Below are positions 19,064-30,126 of a DNA stretch of 64,000 nt, piece after piece; position 1 is the stretch's first letter; each line of letters opens with the position of its first letter. The stretch lies in assembly GCF_004136015.1 (NCBI RefSeq), contig NZ_CP024866.1, positions 5,612,065-5,676,064 on the forward strand, given 5' to 3'. Both the position numbers and the translations under genes were made by a program. Origin of the DNA: Pseudomonas sp. ACM7 (GTDB lineage Bacteria > Pseudomonadota > Gammaproteobacteria > Pseudomonadales > Pseudomonadaceae). The notes beneath the pieces were generated by a model that made no database searches, was not told where the DNA came from, and saw nothing but the letters and a program-made list of their open reading frames with translations.

Positions 19064-22000
19064 ACATCTCGCGGCTGTTCATCCTTCGCCCGGTCGCCAC
19101 GACCCTGAGCATGCTGGCCATTATCCTGGCCGGCGTGATCGCCTATCGGCTGTTGCCGGTGTCGGCATTGCCTCAGGTCGATTACCCGACCATCCGCGTC
19201 ATGACGCTGTACCCCGGTGCCAGCCCGGATGTCATGACCAGCGCCGTGACTGCGCCGCTGGAGCGTCAATTCGGGCAGATGCCCGGCCTGACCCAGATGG
19301 CTTCGACCAGTTCCGGCGGTGCTTCAGTGCTGACCCTGCGTTTCAGCCTCGACATCAACATGGATGTCGCCGAGCAGCAGGTGCAGGCGGCGATCAACGC
19401 CGCGACCAATTTGCTGCCCAAGGACCTGCCGGCGCCGCCGGTGTACAACAAGGTCAACCCGGCGGACACCCCGGTGCTGACGCTGGCCATCACCTCCAAG
19501 ACCATGCTGCTGCCCAAGCTCAATGATTTGGTCGACACGCGCATGGCGCAGAAAATTGCCCAGATCAGCGGCGTCGGCATGGTCAGCATTGCCGGCGGCC
19601 AGCGTCAGGCTGTGCGGATCAAGGTCAACCCCGAGGCGCTGGCGGCCAATGGCTTGAACCTGTCGGACGTACGCACCTTGATCGGCGCGTCCAACGTCAA
19701 CCAGCCCAAGGGCAACTTCGACGGCCCGACCCGGGTGTCGATGCTCGATGCAAACGATCAACTGACCTCGCCCAAGGACTACGCCAACCTGATCCTCGCC
19801 TACGCCAACGGCGCGCCGTTGCGGCTCAAGGACGTGGCGGAGATCGTCGATGGTGCGGAAAACGAACGTCTGGCGGCGTGGGCCAATGAAAACCAGGCGG
19901 TGTTGTTGAACATCCAGCGTCAGCCTGGCGCCAACGTCATCGAAGTGGTTGACCGGATCAAAGCCCTGCTGCCGAGCATCACCGACAACCTGCCGGCCGG
20001 TCTCGAAGTCACCGTGCTGACCGACCGTACCCAGACCATCCGCGCCTCGGTCACCGACGTGCAGCACGAATTGTTGATCGCCATTGCGCTGGTCGTGATG
20101 GTGACCTTCCTGTTTCTGCGTCGGGCCAGCGCTACGATCATTCCGTCAGTGGCCGTGCCACTGTCGCTGATCGGCACCTTCGGCGTGATGTACCTCGCGG
20201 GTTTCTCGGTCAATAACCTGACCCTGATGGCACTGACCATCGCCACCGGTTTCGTGGTGGACGATGCGATTGTCATGCTGGAGAACATTTCCCGATTTAT
20301 CGAAGAGGGCGACAGCCCCCTGAATGCGGCGCTCAAGGGCGCCAAACAGATCGGCTTCACCCTGATCTCCCTGACCCTGTCGCTGATTGCAGTACTGATT
20401 CCGTTACTGTTCATGGCCGACGTGGTAGGGCGGTTGTTCCGCGAATTTGCCATCACCCTGGCGGTGGCGATCCTGATCTCCCTGGTGGTGTCCCTGACCC
20501 TGACGCCAATGATGTGTGCGCGGCTGCTCAAGCGTGAACCGAAGGAAGAGGAACAGGGCCGTTTCTACCGGGCCAGTGGCGCCACAATTGATTGGATGAT
20601 CGCGGCTTACGGGCGCAAGTTAAAGTGGGTTCTCAAGCATCAACCGCTGACCCTGATGGTGGCCATCGGCACACTGGCGTTGACTGTGTTTCTTTACATG
20701 GTGGTGCCCAAGGGCTTCTTCCCGGTGCAGGACACCGGGGTGATCCAGGGTATTTCCGAGGCGCCGCAGTCGATTTCCTTTGCGGCAATGAGCGAACGTC
20801 AGCAGGAACTGGCCAAAGTGATTCTGGCGGATCCGGCGGTGGAGAGCTTGTCGTCCTACATCGGCGTCGACGGTGACAACTCGACGCTCAATAGCGGTCG
20901 TCTACTGATCAACCTAAAATCCCACAGCAATCGCGACCTGAGCGCCACCGAGGTGATTGCACGTCTGCAACCGGAACTGGACAAACTCATCGGCATACGC
21001 CTGTTCATGCAGCCGGTGCAGGACCTGACCATCGAAGACCGCGTCAGCCGGACTCAATACCAGTTCAGCATGTCGTCGCCGGATTCCGAGCTGCTCAGTC
21101 TGTGGAGTGGTCGTCTGGTGGAAGCCCTGGCCCAACGGCCTGAGCTGACCGACGTCGCCAGCGATTTGCAGGACAAGGGCTTGCAGGCCTATCTGGTGAT
21201 TGACCGCGATGCGGCGTCGCGGGTCGGTGTGTCGGTGTCGAACATCACCGATGCGCTGTACGACGCCTTTGGTCAGCGGCAGATTTCCACCATCTACACC
21301 CAGGCCAGCCAATACCGCGTGGTGCTGCAATCGCAGGCCGGCGAGAAGATCGGCCCGGATGCGCTGAATCAGATTCACGTGAAAACCACCGACGGCGGAC
21401 AAGTACGCCTGTCCAGTCTGGCGCACATCGAGGAGCGTCAGGCGCAGCTGGCGATCACTCATATCGGTCAGTTCCCGGCAGTGATGATGTCCTTCAACCT
21501 CGCGCCCGGCGTGGCGCTGGGGCATGCGGTGGAGATCATCGACCAGGTGCAGAAAGACATCGGCATGCCGATTGGCGTGCAGACCCAGTTCCAGGGCGCG
21601 GCCGAGGCATTCCAGGCGTCGCTGTCGAGCACCTTGCTCCTGATTCTGGCGGCAGTGGTGACCATGTACATCGTGCTCGGCGTGCTCTACGAGAGCTACA
21701 TCCACCCGATCACCATTCTCTCGACCTTGCCCTCGGCGGCGGTTGGAGCCCTGCTGGCGTTGCTGTTGAGCGGGAATGATCTGGGAATGATCGCGATCAT
21801 CGGCATCATTTTGTTGATCGGTATCGTGAAAAAGAACGCGATCATGATGATCGACTTCGCCCTCGACGCTGAACGCAATCAGGGCATGGACCCGGAAACG
21901 GCGATCTATCAGGCGGCGCTGCTGCGTTTCCGGCCGATTCTGATGACCACACTGGCCGCGTTGTTCGGCGCGGTACCACTGATGCTGGCGACCGGCTCCG

Positions 22001-22164
22001 GCGCGGAACTGCGTCAACCGTTGGGTCTGGTAATGGTGGGCGGCTTGTTGGTGAGTCAGGTGCTGACGTTGTTTACCACTCCAGTCATCTATCTGTATTT
22101 CGACCGCCTCGGTCGGCGCTGGGGGCGCAAGCCTGAAGCCGTGGAAGCGGCAGAACAGCCATGA
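19060..22164 (+). CDS. muxB: RND multidrug efflux pump subunit MuxB
   Basis: A 1034-residue RND transporter with twelve membrane helices and two large periplasmic loops. The proton-relay aspartate pair is in [14 protein letters not shown] (helix 4). It belongs to the MdtB group, which works as a heterotrimer with the second pump encoded downstream. In P. aeruginosa MuxABC-OpmB exports aztreonam, macrolides, novobiocin and tetracycline. Both gene junctions are ATGA overlaps, so the subunits are translated in step. Confidence 0.95.
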   Translation: MNISRLFILRPVATTLSMLAIILAGVIAYRLLPVSALPQVDYPTIRVMTLYPGASPDVMTSAVTAPLERQFGQMPGLTQMASTSSGGASVLTLRFSLDINMDVAEQQVQAAINAATNLLPKDLPAPPVYNKVNPADTPVLTLAITSKTMLLPKLNDLVDTRMAQKIAQISGVGMVSIAGGQRQAVRIKVNPEALAANGLNLSDVRTLIGASNVNQPKGNFDGPTRVSMLDANDQLTSPKDYANLILAYANGAPLRLKDVAEIVDGAENERLAAWANENQAVLLNIQRQPGANVIEVVDRIKALLPSITDNLPAGLEVTVLTDRTQTIRASVTDVQHELLIAIALVVMVTFLFLRRASATIIPSVAVPLSLIGTFGVMYLAGFSVNNLTLMALTIATGFVVDDAIVMLENISRFIEEGDSPLNAALKGAKQIGFTLISLTLSLIAVLIPLLFMADVVGRLFREFAITLAVAILISLVVSLTLTPMMCARLLKREPKEEEQGRFYRASGATIDWMIAAYGRKLKWVLKHQPLTLMVAIGTLALTVFLYMVVPKGFFPVQDTGVIQGISEAPQSISFAAMSERQQELAKVILADPAVESLSSYIGVDGDNSTLNSGRLLINLKSHSNRDLSATEVIARLQPELDKLIGIRLFMQPVQDLTIEDRVSRTQYQFSMSSPDSELLSLWSGRLVEALAQRPELTDVASDLQDKGLQAYLVIDRDAASRVGVSVSNITDALYDAFGQRQISTIYTQASQYRVVLQSQAGEKIGPDALNQIHVKTTDGGQVRLSSLAHIEERQAQLAITHIGQFPAVMMSFNLAPGVALGHAVEIIDQVQKDIGMPIGVQTQFQGAAEAFQASLSSTLLLILAAVVTMYIVLGVLYESYIHPITILSTLPSAAVGALLALLLSGNDLGMIAIIGIILLIGIVKKNAIMMIDFALDAERNQGMDPETAIYQAALLRFRPILMTTLAALFGAVPLMLATGSGAELRQPLGLVMVGGLLVSQVLTLFTTPVIYLYFDRLGRRWGRKPEAVEAAEQP

Positions 22165-25100
22165 ACCTGTCCGGACCTTTCATCAAGCGCCCGGTCGCGA
22201 CGATGTTGCTGAGCCTGGCGATCCTGCTGCTGGGCGGCGTGAGCTTCGGCCTGTTGCCGGTGGCGCCGTTGCCGCAGATGGACTTCCCGGTGATCGTGGT
22301 TCAGGCGAGTCTGGCCGGTGCGAGCCCGGAGGTCATGGCCTCGACGGTGGCCACGCCGTTGGAACGCTCCTTCGGCGCCATCGCCGGGGTCAACACCATG
22401 AGCAGCCGCTCCAGCCAGGGCTCGACCCGGGTGATTTTGCAGTTCGACCTGGACCGCGACATCAACGGCGCGGCGCGGGAAGTGCAGGCGGCGATCAACG
22501 CTTCGCGCAACCTGCTGCCGAGCGGGATGCGCAGCATGCCGACCTACAAGAAGGTCAACCCGTCCCAGGCGCCGGTCATGGTGCTGTCGCTGACCTCCGA
22601 CGTACTGGAAAAAGGCCAGCTCTACGATTTGGCCTCGACGATTCTGTCCCAGAGCGTGTCTCAGGTGCAGGGTGTCGGCGAAGTGCAGATCGGCGGCAGT
22701 TCCTTGCCGGCGGTGCGCATCGAACTCGAACCGCAGGCGCTCAACCAATACGGCGTGGCGCTGGACGATGTGCGCAACACAATCGCCAACGCCAACGTGC
22801 GCAGGCCAAAAGGCTCGGTCGAAGACGGCCAGCGGCTGTGGCAGGTTCAGGCCAACGATCAACTGGAAAAAGCCAAGGATTACGAGTCGCTGATCATTCA
22901 CTACGCGGACGGCGCGGCCCTGCGCCTGAAGGACGTGGCCAAGGTCAGCGACGGCGTCGAAGACCGCTACAACAGCGGTTTCTTCAACAACGACGCGGCG
23001 GTACTGCTGGTGATCAACCGTCAGGCCGGCGCCAACATCATCGAGACGGTCAACGAAATCAAGGCTCAGCTGCCGGCGTTGCAGGCCGTGTTGCCGGCCA
23101 GCGTGAAGCTGAACGTGGCGATGGACCGGTCGCCGGTGATCAAGGCGACCTTGCACGAAGCGGAAATGACCCTGTTGATTGCCGTGGCGCTGGTGATTCT
23201 GGTGGTGTTCCTGTTCCTCGGTAACTTCCGCGCCTCGCTGATTCCGACCCTTGCGGTGCCTGTGTCCCTGGTCGGCACCTTTGCGGTCATGTACCTCTAC
23301 GGATTCTCCCTGAACAACCTGTCGCTGATGGCGCTGATTCTGGCCACCGGGCTGGTGGTGGACGATGCCATTGTGGTGCTGGAGAACATTTCCCGGCACA
23401 TCGACAAAGGCGTACCGCCGATGAAGGCCGCGTACCTCGGGGCGCAGGAAGTCGGCTTCACCTTGCTGTCGATGAACGTCTCGCTGGTGGCGGTGTTCCT
23501 GTCGATCCTGTTCATGGGCGGGATTGTCGAAAGCCTGTTTCGCGAGTTTTCCATCACGTTGGCGGCGTCCATCGTGGTGTCGCTGGTGGTCTCCTTGACG
23601 CTGACCCCGATGCTCTGCGCCCGGTGGCTCAAGCCGCATACACCCGGTGAGGAAAACCGTTTGCAGCGCTGGAGTCAGCGCGCCAACGAGTGGATGGTCG
23701 GCAAATACGCCACAAGCCTCGACTGGGTGCTGCGTCACCGCCGGTTGACCTTGCTTACCCTGATAGTGACAGTCGGCGTTAACATTGCGCTGTATATCGT
23801 TGTTCCTAAAACATTTTTACCTCAGCAGGACACCGGCCAGCTGATCGGTTTCGTGCGCGGCGACGACGGGCTGTCATTCAGTGTGATGCAGCCGAAAATG
23901 GAAACCTTCCGCCGTGCCGTGCTCAAGGATGACGCGGTGCAAAGTGTCGCCGGCTTCATCGGCGGCACCAACGGCACCAACAATGCCTTCATGCTGGTGC
24001 GGCTGAAACCGATCAAGGAGCGAAACATTTCTGCGCAAAAGGTCATCGAACGCCTGCGCAAGGAAATGCCCAAGGTCGCCGGTGCGCAGCTGATGCTGAT
24101 GGCCGATCAAGACCTGCAGTTTGGTGGCGGTCGTGAACAGACCACGTCCCAGTATTCCTACATCCTGCAAAGCGCCGACCTTGGCGAGTTGCGCGAGTGG
24201 TATCCGAAAGTCGTGACTGCGCTCAAGGCCTTGCCGGAACTGACGGCGATTGATGCCCGTGAAGGGCGCGGCGCCCAACAGGTGACCCTGATCGTCGATC
24301 GTGATCAGGCCAAACGCCTGGGCGTCGACATGGACATGGTCACCGCAGTGCTGAACAACGCCTACAGCCAGCGGCAGATTTCGACGATTTACGACAGCCT
24401 TAACCAGTATCAGGTGGTCATGGAGGTCAATCCCAAATATGCCCAGGACCCGATCACCCTCAAACAGGTTCAGGTGATCACCGCTGACGGTGCGCGGATT
24501 CCGCTCTCGACCATCGCGCATTACGAAAACAGCCTGGAAGACGACCGCGTCAGCCACGAAGGCCAGTTCGCCTCCGAGAGCATTTCCTTCGACATGGCCG
24601 AAGGCGTGACGGTGGAGCAGGGCACTGCGGCCATCGAGCGGGCTATCGCCAAACTGGGTATGCCGGAAGACGTGATCGTGAAAATGGCCGGCACCGCCGA
24701 CGCCTTCGCCGCGACCCAGAAGAGCCAGCCTTGGATGATTCTCGGCGCGCTGGTGGCGGTGTATCTGGTGCTCGGTGTGCTGTATGAAAGCTATATCCAT
24801 CCGCTGACCATTCTCTCGACCTTGCCGTCGGCCGGGGTCGGTGCGTTGCTGTCGATTTACGCGCTGGGCGGTGAGTTCAGCCTGATCTCGTTGCTCGGGC
24901 TGTTCCTGCTGATCGGCGTGGTGAAGAAAAACGCCATTCTGATGATCGACCTGGCGTTACAGCTGGAACGGCATCAGGGCATGGCGCCGCTGGAATCGAT
25001 TCGCAGCGCTTGCTTGCAACGTCTGCGGCCTATTCTGATGACCACCTTGGCGGCGATCCTCGGCGCGTTGCCGTTGCTGCTGAGCCGCGCCGAAGGTGCG

Positions 25101-25268
25101 GAAATGCGTCAGCCGCTGGGCCTGACCATCATCGGCGGGCTGATCTTCAGCCAGGTGCTGACCCTTTACACCACCCCGGTGGTTTACCTCTATCTCGACA
25201 AACTGCGCCATCGTTTCAACCACTGGCGTGGGGTGCGTACCGATGCTGCTCTGGAAACTCCGCTATGA
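22161..25268 (+). CDS. muxC: RND multidrug efflux pump subunit MuxC
   Basis: A 1035-residue RND transporter, paralogous to the preceding gene, of the MdtC group. Helix 4 carries the aspartate pair in [14 protein letters not shown], and helix 1 begins [20 protein letters not shown]. Two different RND subunits behind one adaptor is characteristic of MdtBC/MuxBC, where both are needed for full activity. It overlaps muxB and opmB by four bases each. Confidence 0.95.
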   Translation: MNLSGPFIKRPVATMLLSLAILLLGGVSFGLLPVAPLPQMDFPVIVVQASLAGASPEVMASTVATPLERSFGAIAGVNTMSSRSSQGSTRVILQFDLDRDINGAAREVQAAINASRNLLPSGMRSMPTYKKVNPSQAPVMVLSLTSDVLEKGQLYDLASTILSQSVSQVQGVGEVQIGGSSLPAVRIELEPQALNQYGVALDDVRNTIANANVRRPKGSVEDGQRLWQVQANDQLEKAKDYESLIIHYADGAALRLKDVAKVSDGVEDRYNSGFFNNDAAVLLVINRQAGANIIETVNEIKAQLPALQAVLPASVKLNVAMDRSPVIKATLHEAEMTLLIAVALVILVVFLFLGNFRASLIPTLAVPVSLVGTFAVMYLYGFSLNNLSLMALILATGLVVDDAIVVLENISRHIDKGVPPMKAAYLGAQEVGFTLLSMNVSLVAVFLSILFMGGIVESLFREFSITLAASIVVSLVVSLTLTPMLCARWLKPHTPGEENRLQRWSQRANEWMVGKYATSLDWVLRHRRLTLLTLIVTVGVNIALYIVVPKTFLPQQDTGQLIGFVRGDDGLSFSVMQPKMETFRRAVLKDDAVQSVAGFIGGTNGTNNAFMLVRLKPIKERNISAQKVIERLRKEMPKVAGAQLMLMADQDLQFGGGREQTTSQYSYILQSADLGELREWYPKVVTALKALPELTAIDAREGRGAQQVTLIVDRDQAKRLGVDMDMVTAVLNNAYSQRQISTIYDSLNQYQVVMEVNPKYAQDPITLKQVQVITADGARIPLSTIAHYENSLEDDRVSHEGQFASESISFDMAEGVTVEQGTAAIERAIAKLGMPEDVIVKMAGTADAFAATQKSQPWMILGALVAVYLVLGVLYESYIHPLTILSTLPSAGVGALLSIYALGGEFSLISLLGLFLLIGVVKKNAILMIDLALQLERHQGMAPLESIRSACLQRLRPILMTTLAAILGALPLLLSRAEGAEMRQPLGLTIIGGLIFSQVLTLYTTPVVYLYLDKLRHRFNHWRGVRTDAALETPL

Positions 25269-26746
25269 CTGACCGTTCGCTTATCACTCTGGCTGCACCG
25301 CTGGTAACGGCCCGAGGCTCGCGTTTGTTGAGCCTGGCGCTGTGCGTGGCGATGCTCAGCGCCTGCGCCATCGGCCCGGATTACCAGCGCCCGCAAGCGG
25401 CTGCGCCGGCGCAATACAAGGAAGCGGCAGGCTGGCGTCAGGCCAATCCCGGCGATTCTCTGGCCCGTGGCGCCTGGTGGGAGTTGTATGGCGATCAGAA
25501 GCTCAATGGCCTGATCGAAAAACTCAACAGTTCCAACCAGACCGTCGCGCAGTCCGAAGCCCAGTACCGTCAGGCCCAGGCCTTGGTGCGCAGTGCTCGT
25601 GGCGCGTTTTTTCCGACCGTGGACCTGACCGTCGGGAAAAACCGCTCCAGCCAGGGCACCGGCAGCAGCAGTTCGAGCCTGACCAGTTCTTCCAGCGGGA
25701 TTCGCGACACTTACACCGCACAGGCCGGGGTCAGTTGGGAAGCGGATATCTGGGGCAAACTGCGCCGTGGACTTGAGGCCGACACCGCCAACGCCCAGGC
25801 CAGTTTTGCCGATCTGGCGGCGATGCGCTTGAGCCAGCAGTCGGAACTGGTGCAGAACTATCTGCAACTGCGCGTGATCGACGAGCAGAAACGCCTGCTG
25901 GAAGCGACGGTCGAGGCCTATCAGCGCTCGCTGACAATGACCGAAAACCAATACCGCGCCGGTGTCTCCGGCAAGGACGCGGTGGCTCAGGCTCAGACTC
26001 AGCTCAAAAGCACCGAGGCTGACATGGTTGATTTGATCTGGCAGCGCGCTCAATTCGAGAACGCCATTGCCGTACTGATCGGGCTACCGCCGGCCGAGTT
26101 CAGCCTGGCAGAAACCAAAGACATCCCTGCGTTGCCCGAGATACCGCTGAGCCTGCCTTCGCAATTGCTCGAGCGCCGCCCGGACATCGCCTCCGCTGAA
26201 CGTTCGGTGATGGCTGCCAACGCCAACATCGGCGTGGCCAAGGCTGCGTATTACCCGGATTTGACCCTGAGCCTGAACGGCGGCTATAGCAGCAGCACCT
26301 ATGCCAACTGGATCAGCGTGCCGAACCGCTTCTGGTCGGTCGGACCGCAATTGGCCATGACCGTGTTCGACGGCGGTCAGCGCTCCGCGGAAGTTGACCG
26401 CAGCGAAGCGGCCTACGACGAGACCGTGGCCAAGTACCGCCAGACCGTGCTCGATGGTTTCCGTGAGGTGGAAAACTATCTGGTGCAGCTCAAGGTCCTG
26501 GAAGACGAAGCGGGCGTGCGCCAGGAAGCACTGGACGCGGCGCGAGAGTCCTTGCGCCTGACCCAGAACCAGTACAAAGCCGGTGTGATCGCTTATCTGG
26601 GCGTGGTGGTCGTTCAGGCCACAGCGTTGAACAATGAACGCAGCGTGCTGAGCCTGTTGCAGAGCCGGTTGATTGCCAGTGTGCAGTTGATCGCGGCATT
26701 GGGTGGTGGCTGGGATGGTCAGCTACAGGTGAGCGACAAAGAATAG
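25265..26746 (+). CDS. opmB: Outer-membrane efflux channel OpmB (TolC/OprM family lipoprotein)
   Basis: A 493-residue outer-membrane factor of the NodT/OprM family. The N terminus has a signal ending in the lipobox LSAC before AIGPDYQRP, typical of lipidated Pseudomonas channels. Two repeated OEP domains follow, with the family motifs QAEAQYRQAQA-like helices, ERRPDIASAERSVMAANANI and ENQYRAGVSGKDAVAQAQTQ. The start at 25265 overlaps the muxC stop; the frame is open further upstream inside muxC. It closes the efflux operon. A Ser-rich stretch (GSSSSSLTSSSSG) near residues 135-150 probably lies in a surface-exposed loop. Confidence 0.93.
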   Translation: MTDRSLITLAAPLVTARGSRLLSLALCVAMLSACAIGPDYQRPQAAAPAQYKEAAGWRQANPGDSLARGAWWELYGDQKLNGLIEKLNSSNQTVAQSEAQYRQAQALVRSARGAFFPTVDLTVGKNRSSQGTGSSSSSLTSSSSGIRDTYTAQAGVSWEADIWGKLRRGLEADTANAQASFADLAAMRLSQQSELVQNYLQLRVIDEQKRLLEATVEAYQRSLTMTENQYRAGVSGKDAVAQAQTQLKSTEADMVDLIWQRAQFENAIAVLIGLPPAEFSLAETKDIPALPEIPLSLPSQLLERRPDIASAERSVMAANANIGVAKAAYYPDLTLSLNGGYSSSTYANWISVPNRFWSVGPQLAMTVFDGGQRSAEVDRSEAAYDETVAKYRQTVLDGFREVENYLVQLKVLEDEAGVRQEALDAARESLRLTQNQYKAGVIAYLGVVVVQATALNNERSVLSLLQSRLIASVQLIAALGGGWDGQLQVSDKE

Positions 26747-27066
26747 CGACACATTCTCTGACGGCAAGTCGAGACTCCGTAGCAGCTGTCGAGCCTGCGA
26801 GGCTGCGTTCGGCTGCGTAGCAGTCGTGAAATCAGACGACACGGTGTTTCAGGAAGACCGCGTGTGCCGGGTTTACGACTGCTTCGCAGCCGAACGCAGC
26901 CTCGCAGGCCCGGCAGCTGCAGGTGAACGCGGCCGCCGCGAGGTATCAAACGAGTGTTTCATCGGCTTGATGGCCATTTGCTTATTTTGTCAGTGCGTTC
27001 TTTTGCGTAATCAGTACAATCGCCCGATTTGCCCCCCGAGAACGGAGGGCTGTCGCGAGTAGTCTC
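26747..27066. other. Intergenic gap after opmB
   Basis: 320 bases without a gene. Most is the inverted repeat at 26779-26921; the remaining 145 bases before the MHYT gene should hold its promoter, but I see no convincing known promoter motif. Confidence 0.5.
26779..26921. repeat. Long inverted repeat, family B (also at 46053)
   Basis: An imperfect palindrome of about 143 bases. Left arm GTAGCAGCTGTCGAGCCTGC then GAGGCTGCGTTCGGCTGCG; right arm CAGCCGAACGCAGCCTCGCA then GGCCCGGCAGCTGC. A closely related element is at 46053-46195, so this is a dispersed family distinct from the GTGGGAGCG REPs. It fills the gap after opmB. Confidence 0.85.
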
Positions 27067-29148
27067 ATGCTTATCGGTAGCTATTCCCCCACGCTGGTTA
27101 TCATCTCGCTTTTTGTGGCGATTCTCGCCTCCTATACCGCGCTCAACCTGACCGAACGCATCGCCACGGCCAAGGGCCGGGCTGTGCATCTATGGACGGC
27201 TGGCGGCGCCTTTGCCATGGGGGTTGGCGTGTGGTCGATGCATTTCATCGGCATGCTCGCGTTCAAATTGCCCATCGACCTCGGTTACGACGTCGGCATC
27301 ACATTGCTGTCACTGTTGATTGGCATCCTGTCCTGCGGCTTTGCCCTGTGGCTGGTCAGCCAGCCACAATTGCCAGCGTGGCAATTGGCGTTCGGCGCAC
27401 TGGTCATGGGTTCCGGGATCAGCGCCATGCACTACACCGGCATGGCCGCCATGCGCATGCAGCCGGGTATCGATTACGATCCGACGCTGTTCGGCGCCTC
27501 GCTGCTGATCGCCGTAGTCGCCTCGGGCGCCGCGTTGTGGATCGCTTTCCGCCTGCGCCAGCACACACCTTATGTCGGCCTGATCCGTGGCGGTGCGGCG
27601 GTGATCATGGGGTTCGCGATCGTCGGCATGCACTACACCGGCATGGCGGCAGCGCGTTTCCCGGATGGCAGCTTCTGTGGCGCGGCCGTCAGCGGCCTGA
27701 ACGGCAAGGGCCTGGACAATCTGGTACTGATTACCACCCTGGCGGTGTTGAGCCTCGCGTTACTGACCTCGATCCTCGATGCGCGCCTTGAGGCCCGCAC
27801 CGCAGGCCTTGCCCACTCATTGACCGAGGCCAACCGCGAGCTGACTCAATTGGCCCTGCATGACACCCTGACCGGCCTGCCGAATCGCGTGTTGCTGGCT
27901 GACCGCATCGATCAGGCGATGTCCATGGTGCGCGAGCAGGGCGGTTGTTTCGCGTTGATGTTCATCGATCTGGACGGTTTCAAACCGGTCAACGATGCCT
28001 TTGGGCACCATATGGGCGATCTGTTGTTGCGTGAGGTCGGCTTGCGCCTGCGTGAGGATTTACGCAGCCAGGACACCCTGGCGCGGATCGGCGGTGATGA
28101 ATTTGTATTGCTGGTGCAACTCGGCGAGCAGAATGACGCATTGAGCCTGGCGGCCCGTCAGGTCGGGCTGATCGGGCGTTCGTTCCGGGTCGGCGAACAT
28201 GACTTGCAGATTTCCGCCAGCGTCGGCATCGCGATTTATCCGGGCAACGGTGAAACCGCCGAGGAATTGCTGATGAACGCCGACGCGGCGATGTATCACG
28301 CCAAGGGTGCCGGGAAAAACGGCTATAGCTTCTTCGATGCCTCGATGAACAGCAACGCGCGCAAACAGCTGCAGTTATTGCAGGACTTGCGTATCGCCAT
28401 TGATCAGCAGCAATTCAGTCTCTATTACCAACCCAAGTTCGATGCCAACAATGGCCGGCCGGTCGGTGCCGAGGCGCTGCTGCGCTGGGTGCATCCGACC
28501 CAGGGCATGTTGCTCCCGGACAAGTTCATCGAACTGGCGGAAAAGACCGGGCTGATCATTCCGATTGGCGAATGGGTGCTCAACGAAGCCTGCCGTCAGA
28601 TGCGCGAGTGGTACGTGCTCGGGTACACCGACTGGCGCATCGCAGTGAACCTTTCAGCCTTGCAGTTCTGCCACGCGGGCCTGGTCCAGAGCGTCGCCAA
28701 AGCCTTGGCCACTCACCATTTGCCGGCCAACAGCCTGACCCTCGAGATCACGGAAACCACCGCCATGAGCGATGCCGATGCGAGCATGACGGTGCTTCAG
28801 GAGCTGTCGACAATGGGGGTCGACCTGTCGATCGATGACTTTGGCACCGGTTATTCGAGTTTGATGTACCTCAAACGCTTGCCGGCCAACGAACTGAAGA
28901 TCGACCGGGGTTTTGTCCGCGATCTGGAGCGTGACAGCGATGACGCCGCCATCGTTTCCGCCATCGTCGCCCTAGGTCAGGCGCTAGGGTTGCGGATCGT
29001 CGCCGAAGGGGTGGAGACCGACTCGCAGCAAGACTTCCTGACGCAACTCGGCTGTGATTCGCTGCAGGGTTATCTGCTCGGGCACCCGCTGCCGGCCGAA
29101 CGCTTCATGGTTGATATTCTGCGTGCAGAGCAATTGGCGGTGAGTTGA
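27067..29148 (+). CDS. MHYT-GGDEF-EAL cyclic-di-GMP protein (MucR-like)
   Basis: A 693-residue membrane protein. Residues about 1-245 form the seven-helix MHYT sensor with three repeats (MHFIGM, MHYTGMAAMRM, MHYTGMAAARF), thought to bind a metal and sense gas. Next is a GGDEF domain with intact GGDEF at 342-346 and an EAL domain with E469-A470-L471 and DDFGTGYSSLMYLKRLPANE. Both catalytic motifs look functional, so it could make and degrade c-di-GMP. The size and intact GGDEF fit P. aeruginosa MucR better than NbdA, whose GGDEF is degenerate. MucR supplies c-di-GMP for alginate synthesis. The ribosome site is weak. Confidence 0.93.
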   Translation: MLIGSYSPTLVIISLFVAILASYTALNLTERIATAKGRAVHLWTAGGAFAMGVGVWSMHFIGMLAFKLPIDLGYDVGITLLSLLIGILSCGFALWLVSQPQLPAWQLAFGALVMGSGISAMHYTGMAAMRMQPGIDYDPTLFGASLLIAVVASGAALWIAFRLRQHTPYVGLIRGGAAVIMGFAIVGMHYTGMAAARFPDGSFCGAAVSGLNGKGLDNLVLITTLAVLSLALLTSILDARLEARTAGLAHSLTEANRELTQLALHDTLTGLPNRVLLADRIDQAMSMVREQGGCFALMFIDLDGFKPVNDAFGHHMGDLLLREVGLRLREDLRSQDTLARIGGDEFVLLVQLGEQNDALSLAARQVGLIGRSFRVGEHDLQISASVGIAIYPGNGETAEELLMNADAAMYHAKGAGKNGYSFFDASMNSNARKQLQLLQDLRIAIDQQQFSLYYQPKFDANNGRPVGAEALLRWVHPTQGMLLPDKFIELAEKTGLIIPIGEWVLNEACRQMREWYVLGYTDWRIAVNLSALQFCHAGLVQSVAKALATHHLPANSLTLEITETTAMSDADASMTVLQELSTMGVDLSIDDFGTGYSSLMYLKRLPANELKIDRGFVRDLERDSDDAAIVSAIVALGQALGLRIVAEGVETDSQQDFLTQLGCDSLQGYLLGHPLPAERFMVDILRAEQLAVS

Positions 29149-29241
29149 TAACAATGTGATTGATGTGAGCCCATGCAAAAGCCAGCGATGACGGTTATTC
29201 TTGCCCTCGACCGCTAACGCTTGGAATGGGGGAAAATTCGC

Positions 29242-29988
29242 ATGGACAAAGTCATCGTCATCACCGGCGGCAGCCGCGGTATCGGCGCTGCCACCGCCCT
29301 GTTGGCCGCCGAACAAGGTTATCGGATCTGCATCAACTACCTGGCCGACGAATCCGCTGCGCAAACTGTGCTGGAGCAAGTCCGCGCTCTCGGCGCCCAA
29401 GCCATCGCAGTGCGCGCTGACGTCAGCATTGAAGATGAAGTGATCGCGCTGTTCCACCGCGTGGACACTGAGTTGGGCCGGGTCACGGCACTGGTGAACA
29501 ACGCCGGCACCGTCGGGCATAAGTCCCGAGTCGATGAAATGTCCGAATTCCGTATTCTCAAAATCCTCAGAACCAACGTCCTGGCGCCTATCCTCTGCGC
29601 CAAACACGCGATCCTGCGCATGTCGCCCAAGCATGGCGGGCAGGGTGGCAGCATCGTTAACGTGTCCTCGGTGGCCTCACGCTTGGGCGCTCCCGGTGAA
29701 TACGTTGATTACGCAGCGTCGAAAGGTGCGCTGGATACGTTCACCATCGGCCTGTCCAAAGAAGTGGCTGGCGAAGGCATCCGCGTCAACGCGGTGCGTC
29801 CTGGTTACATCTACACCGATTTCCATGCGTTGAGCGGTGACCCGGATCGGGTCAGCAAGCTGGAGTCGGCGATTCCGATGGCTCGGGGCGGGCGTCCGGA
29901 GGAAGTGGCTGAAGCAATTGTGTGGTTGCTGTCGGACAAGGCTTCCTATGCGACCGGGACATTCGTTGACCTCGGTGGCGGGCGTTAA
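29242..29988 (+). CDS. Short-chain dehydrogenase/reductase
   Basis: A 248-residue classical SDR. The NAD(P)-binding TGGSRGIG motif is at the N terminus, NNAG in ALVNNAGTVG, catalytic Ser in VSSVASRLG, and the YxxxK motif in YVDYAASKGALDTF, followed by VNAVRPGYIYTDFH. It resembles FabG/glucose-1-dehydrogenase-type oxidoreductases; the substrate is not readable. ATG 29242 has GGGGGA upstream; a TTG at 29221 is a less likely start. It stands alone and is followed by a REPIN. Confidence 0.9.
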   Translation: MDKVIVITGGSRGIGAATALLAAEQGYRICINYLADESAAQTVLEQVRALGAQAIAVRADVSIEDEVIALFHRVDTELGRVTALVNNAGTVGHKSRVDEMSEFRILKILRTNVLAPILCAKHAILRMSPKHGGQGGSIVNVSSVASRLGAPGEYVDYAASKGALDTFTIGLSKEVAGEGIRVNAVRPGYIYTDFHALSGDPDRVSKLESAIPMARGGRPEEVAEAIVWLLSDKASYATGTFVDLGGGR

Positions 29989-30017
29989 CCTATAGATTCG
30001 TTGTTGTCTGATCTGGC

Positions 30018-30102
30018 CTCTTCGCGAGCAAGCCCGCTCCCACATTGGAATGTGTTCAATTGTGGGAGCGGCGGTGCGGCGATCCGACTTGCTCGCGAAG
30101 GC
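30018..30102. repeat. REPIN, fluorescens class
   Basis: CCTCTTCGCGAGCAAGCCCG then CTCCCACA, facing TGTGGGAGCGGCGG, GATCCGACTTGCTCGCGAAG. The insertion in the right arm matches the one at 6402, so the two are one subtype. It lies between the convergent SDR and MocR genes. Confidence 0.85.
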
Positions 30103-30126
30103 GCTAGTCGTGACGCTATCAAACCT

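Noticed and set aside
22089..23738. 549-codon minus-strand frame opposite muxC
   Set aside because: His/Arg/Gln-rich and unrelated to any fold; muxC occupies the other strand.
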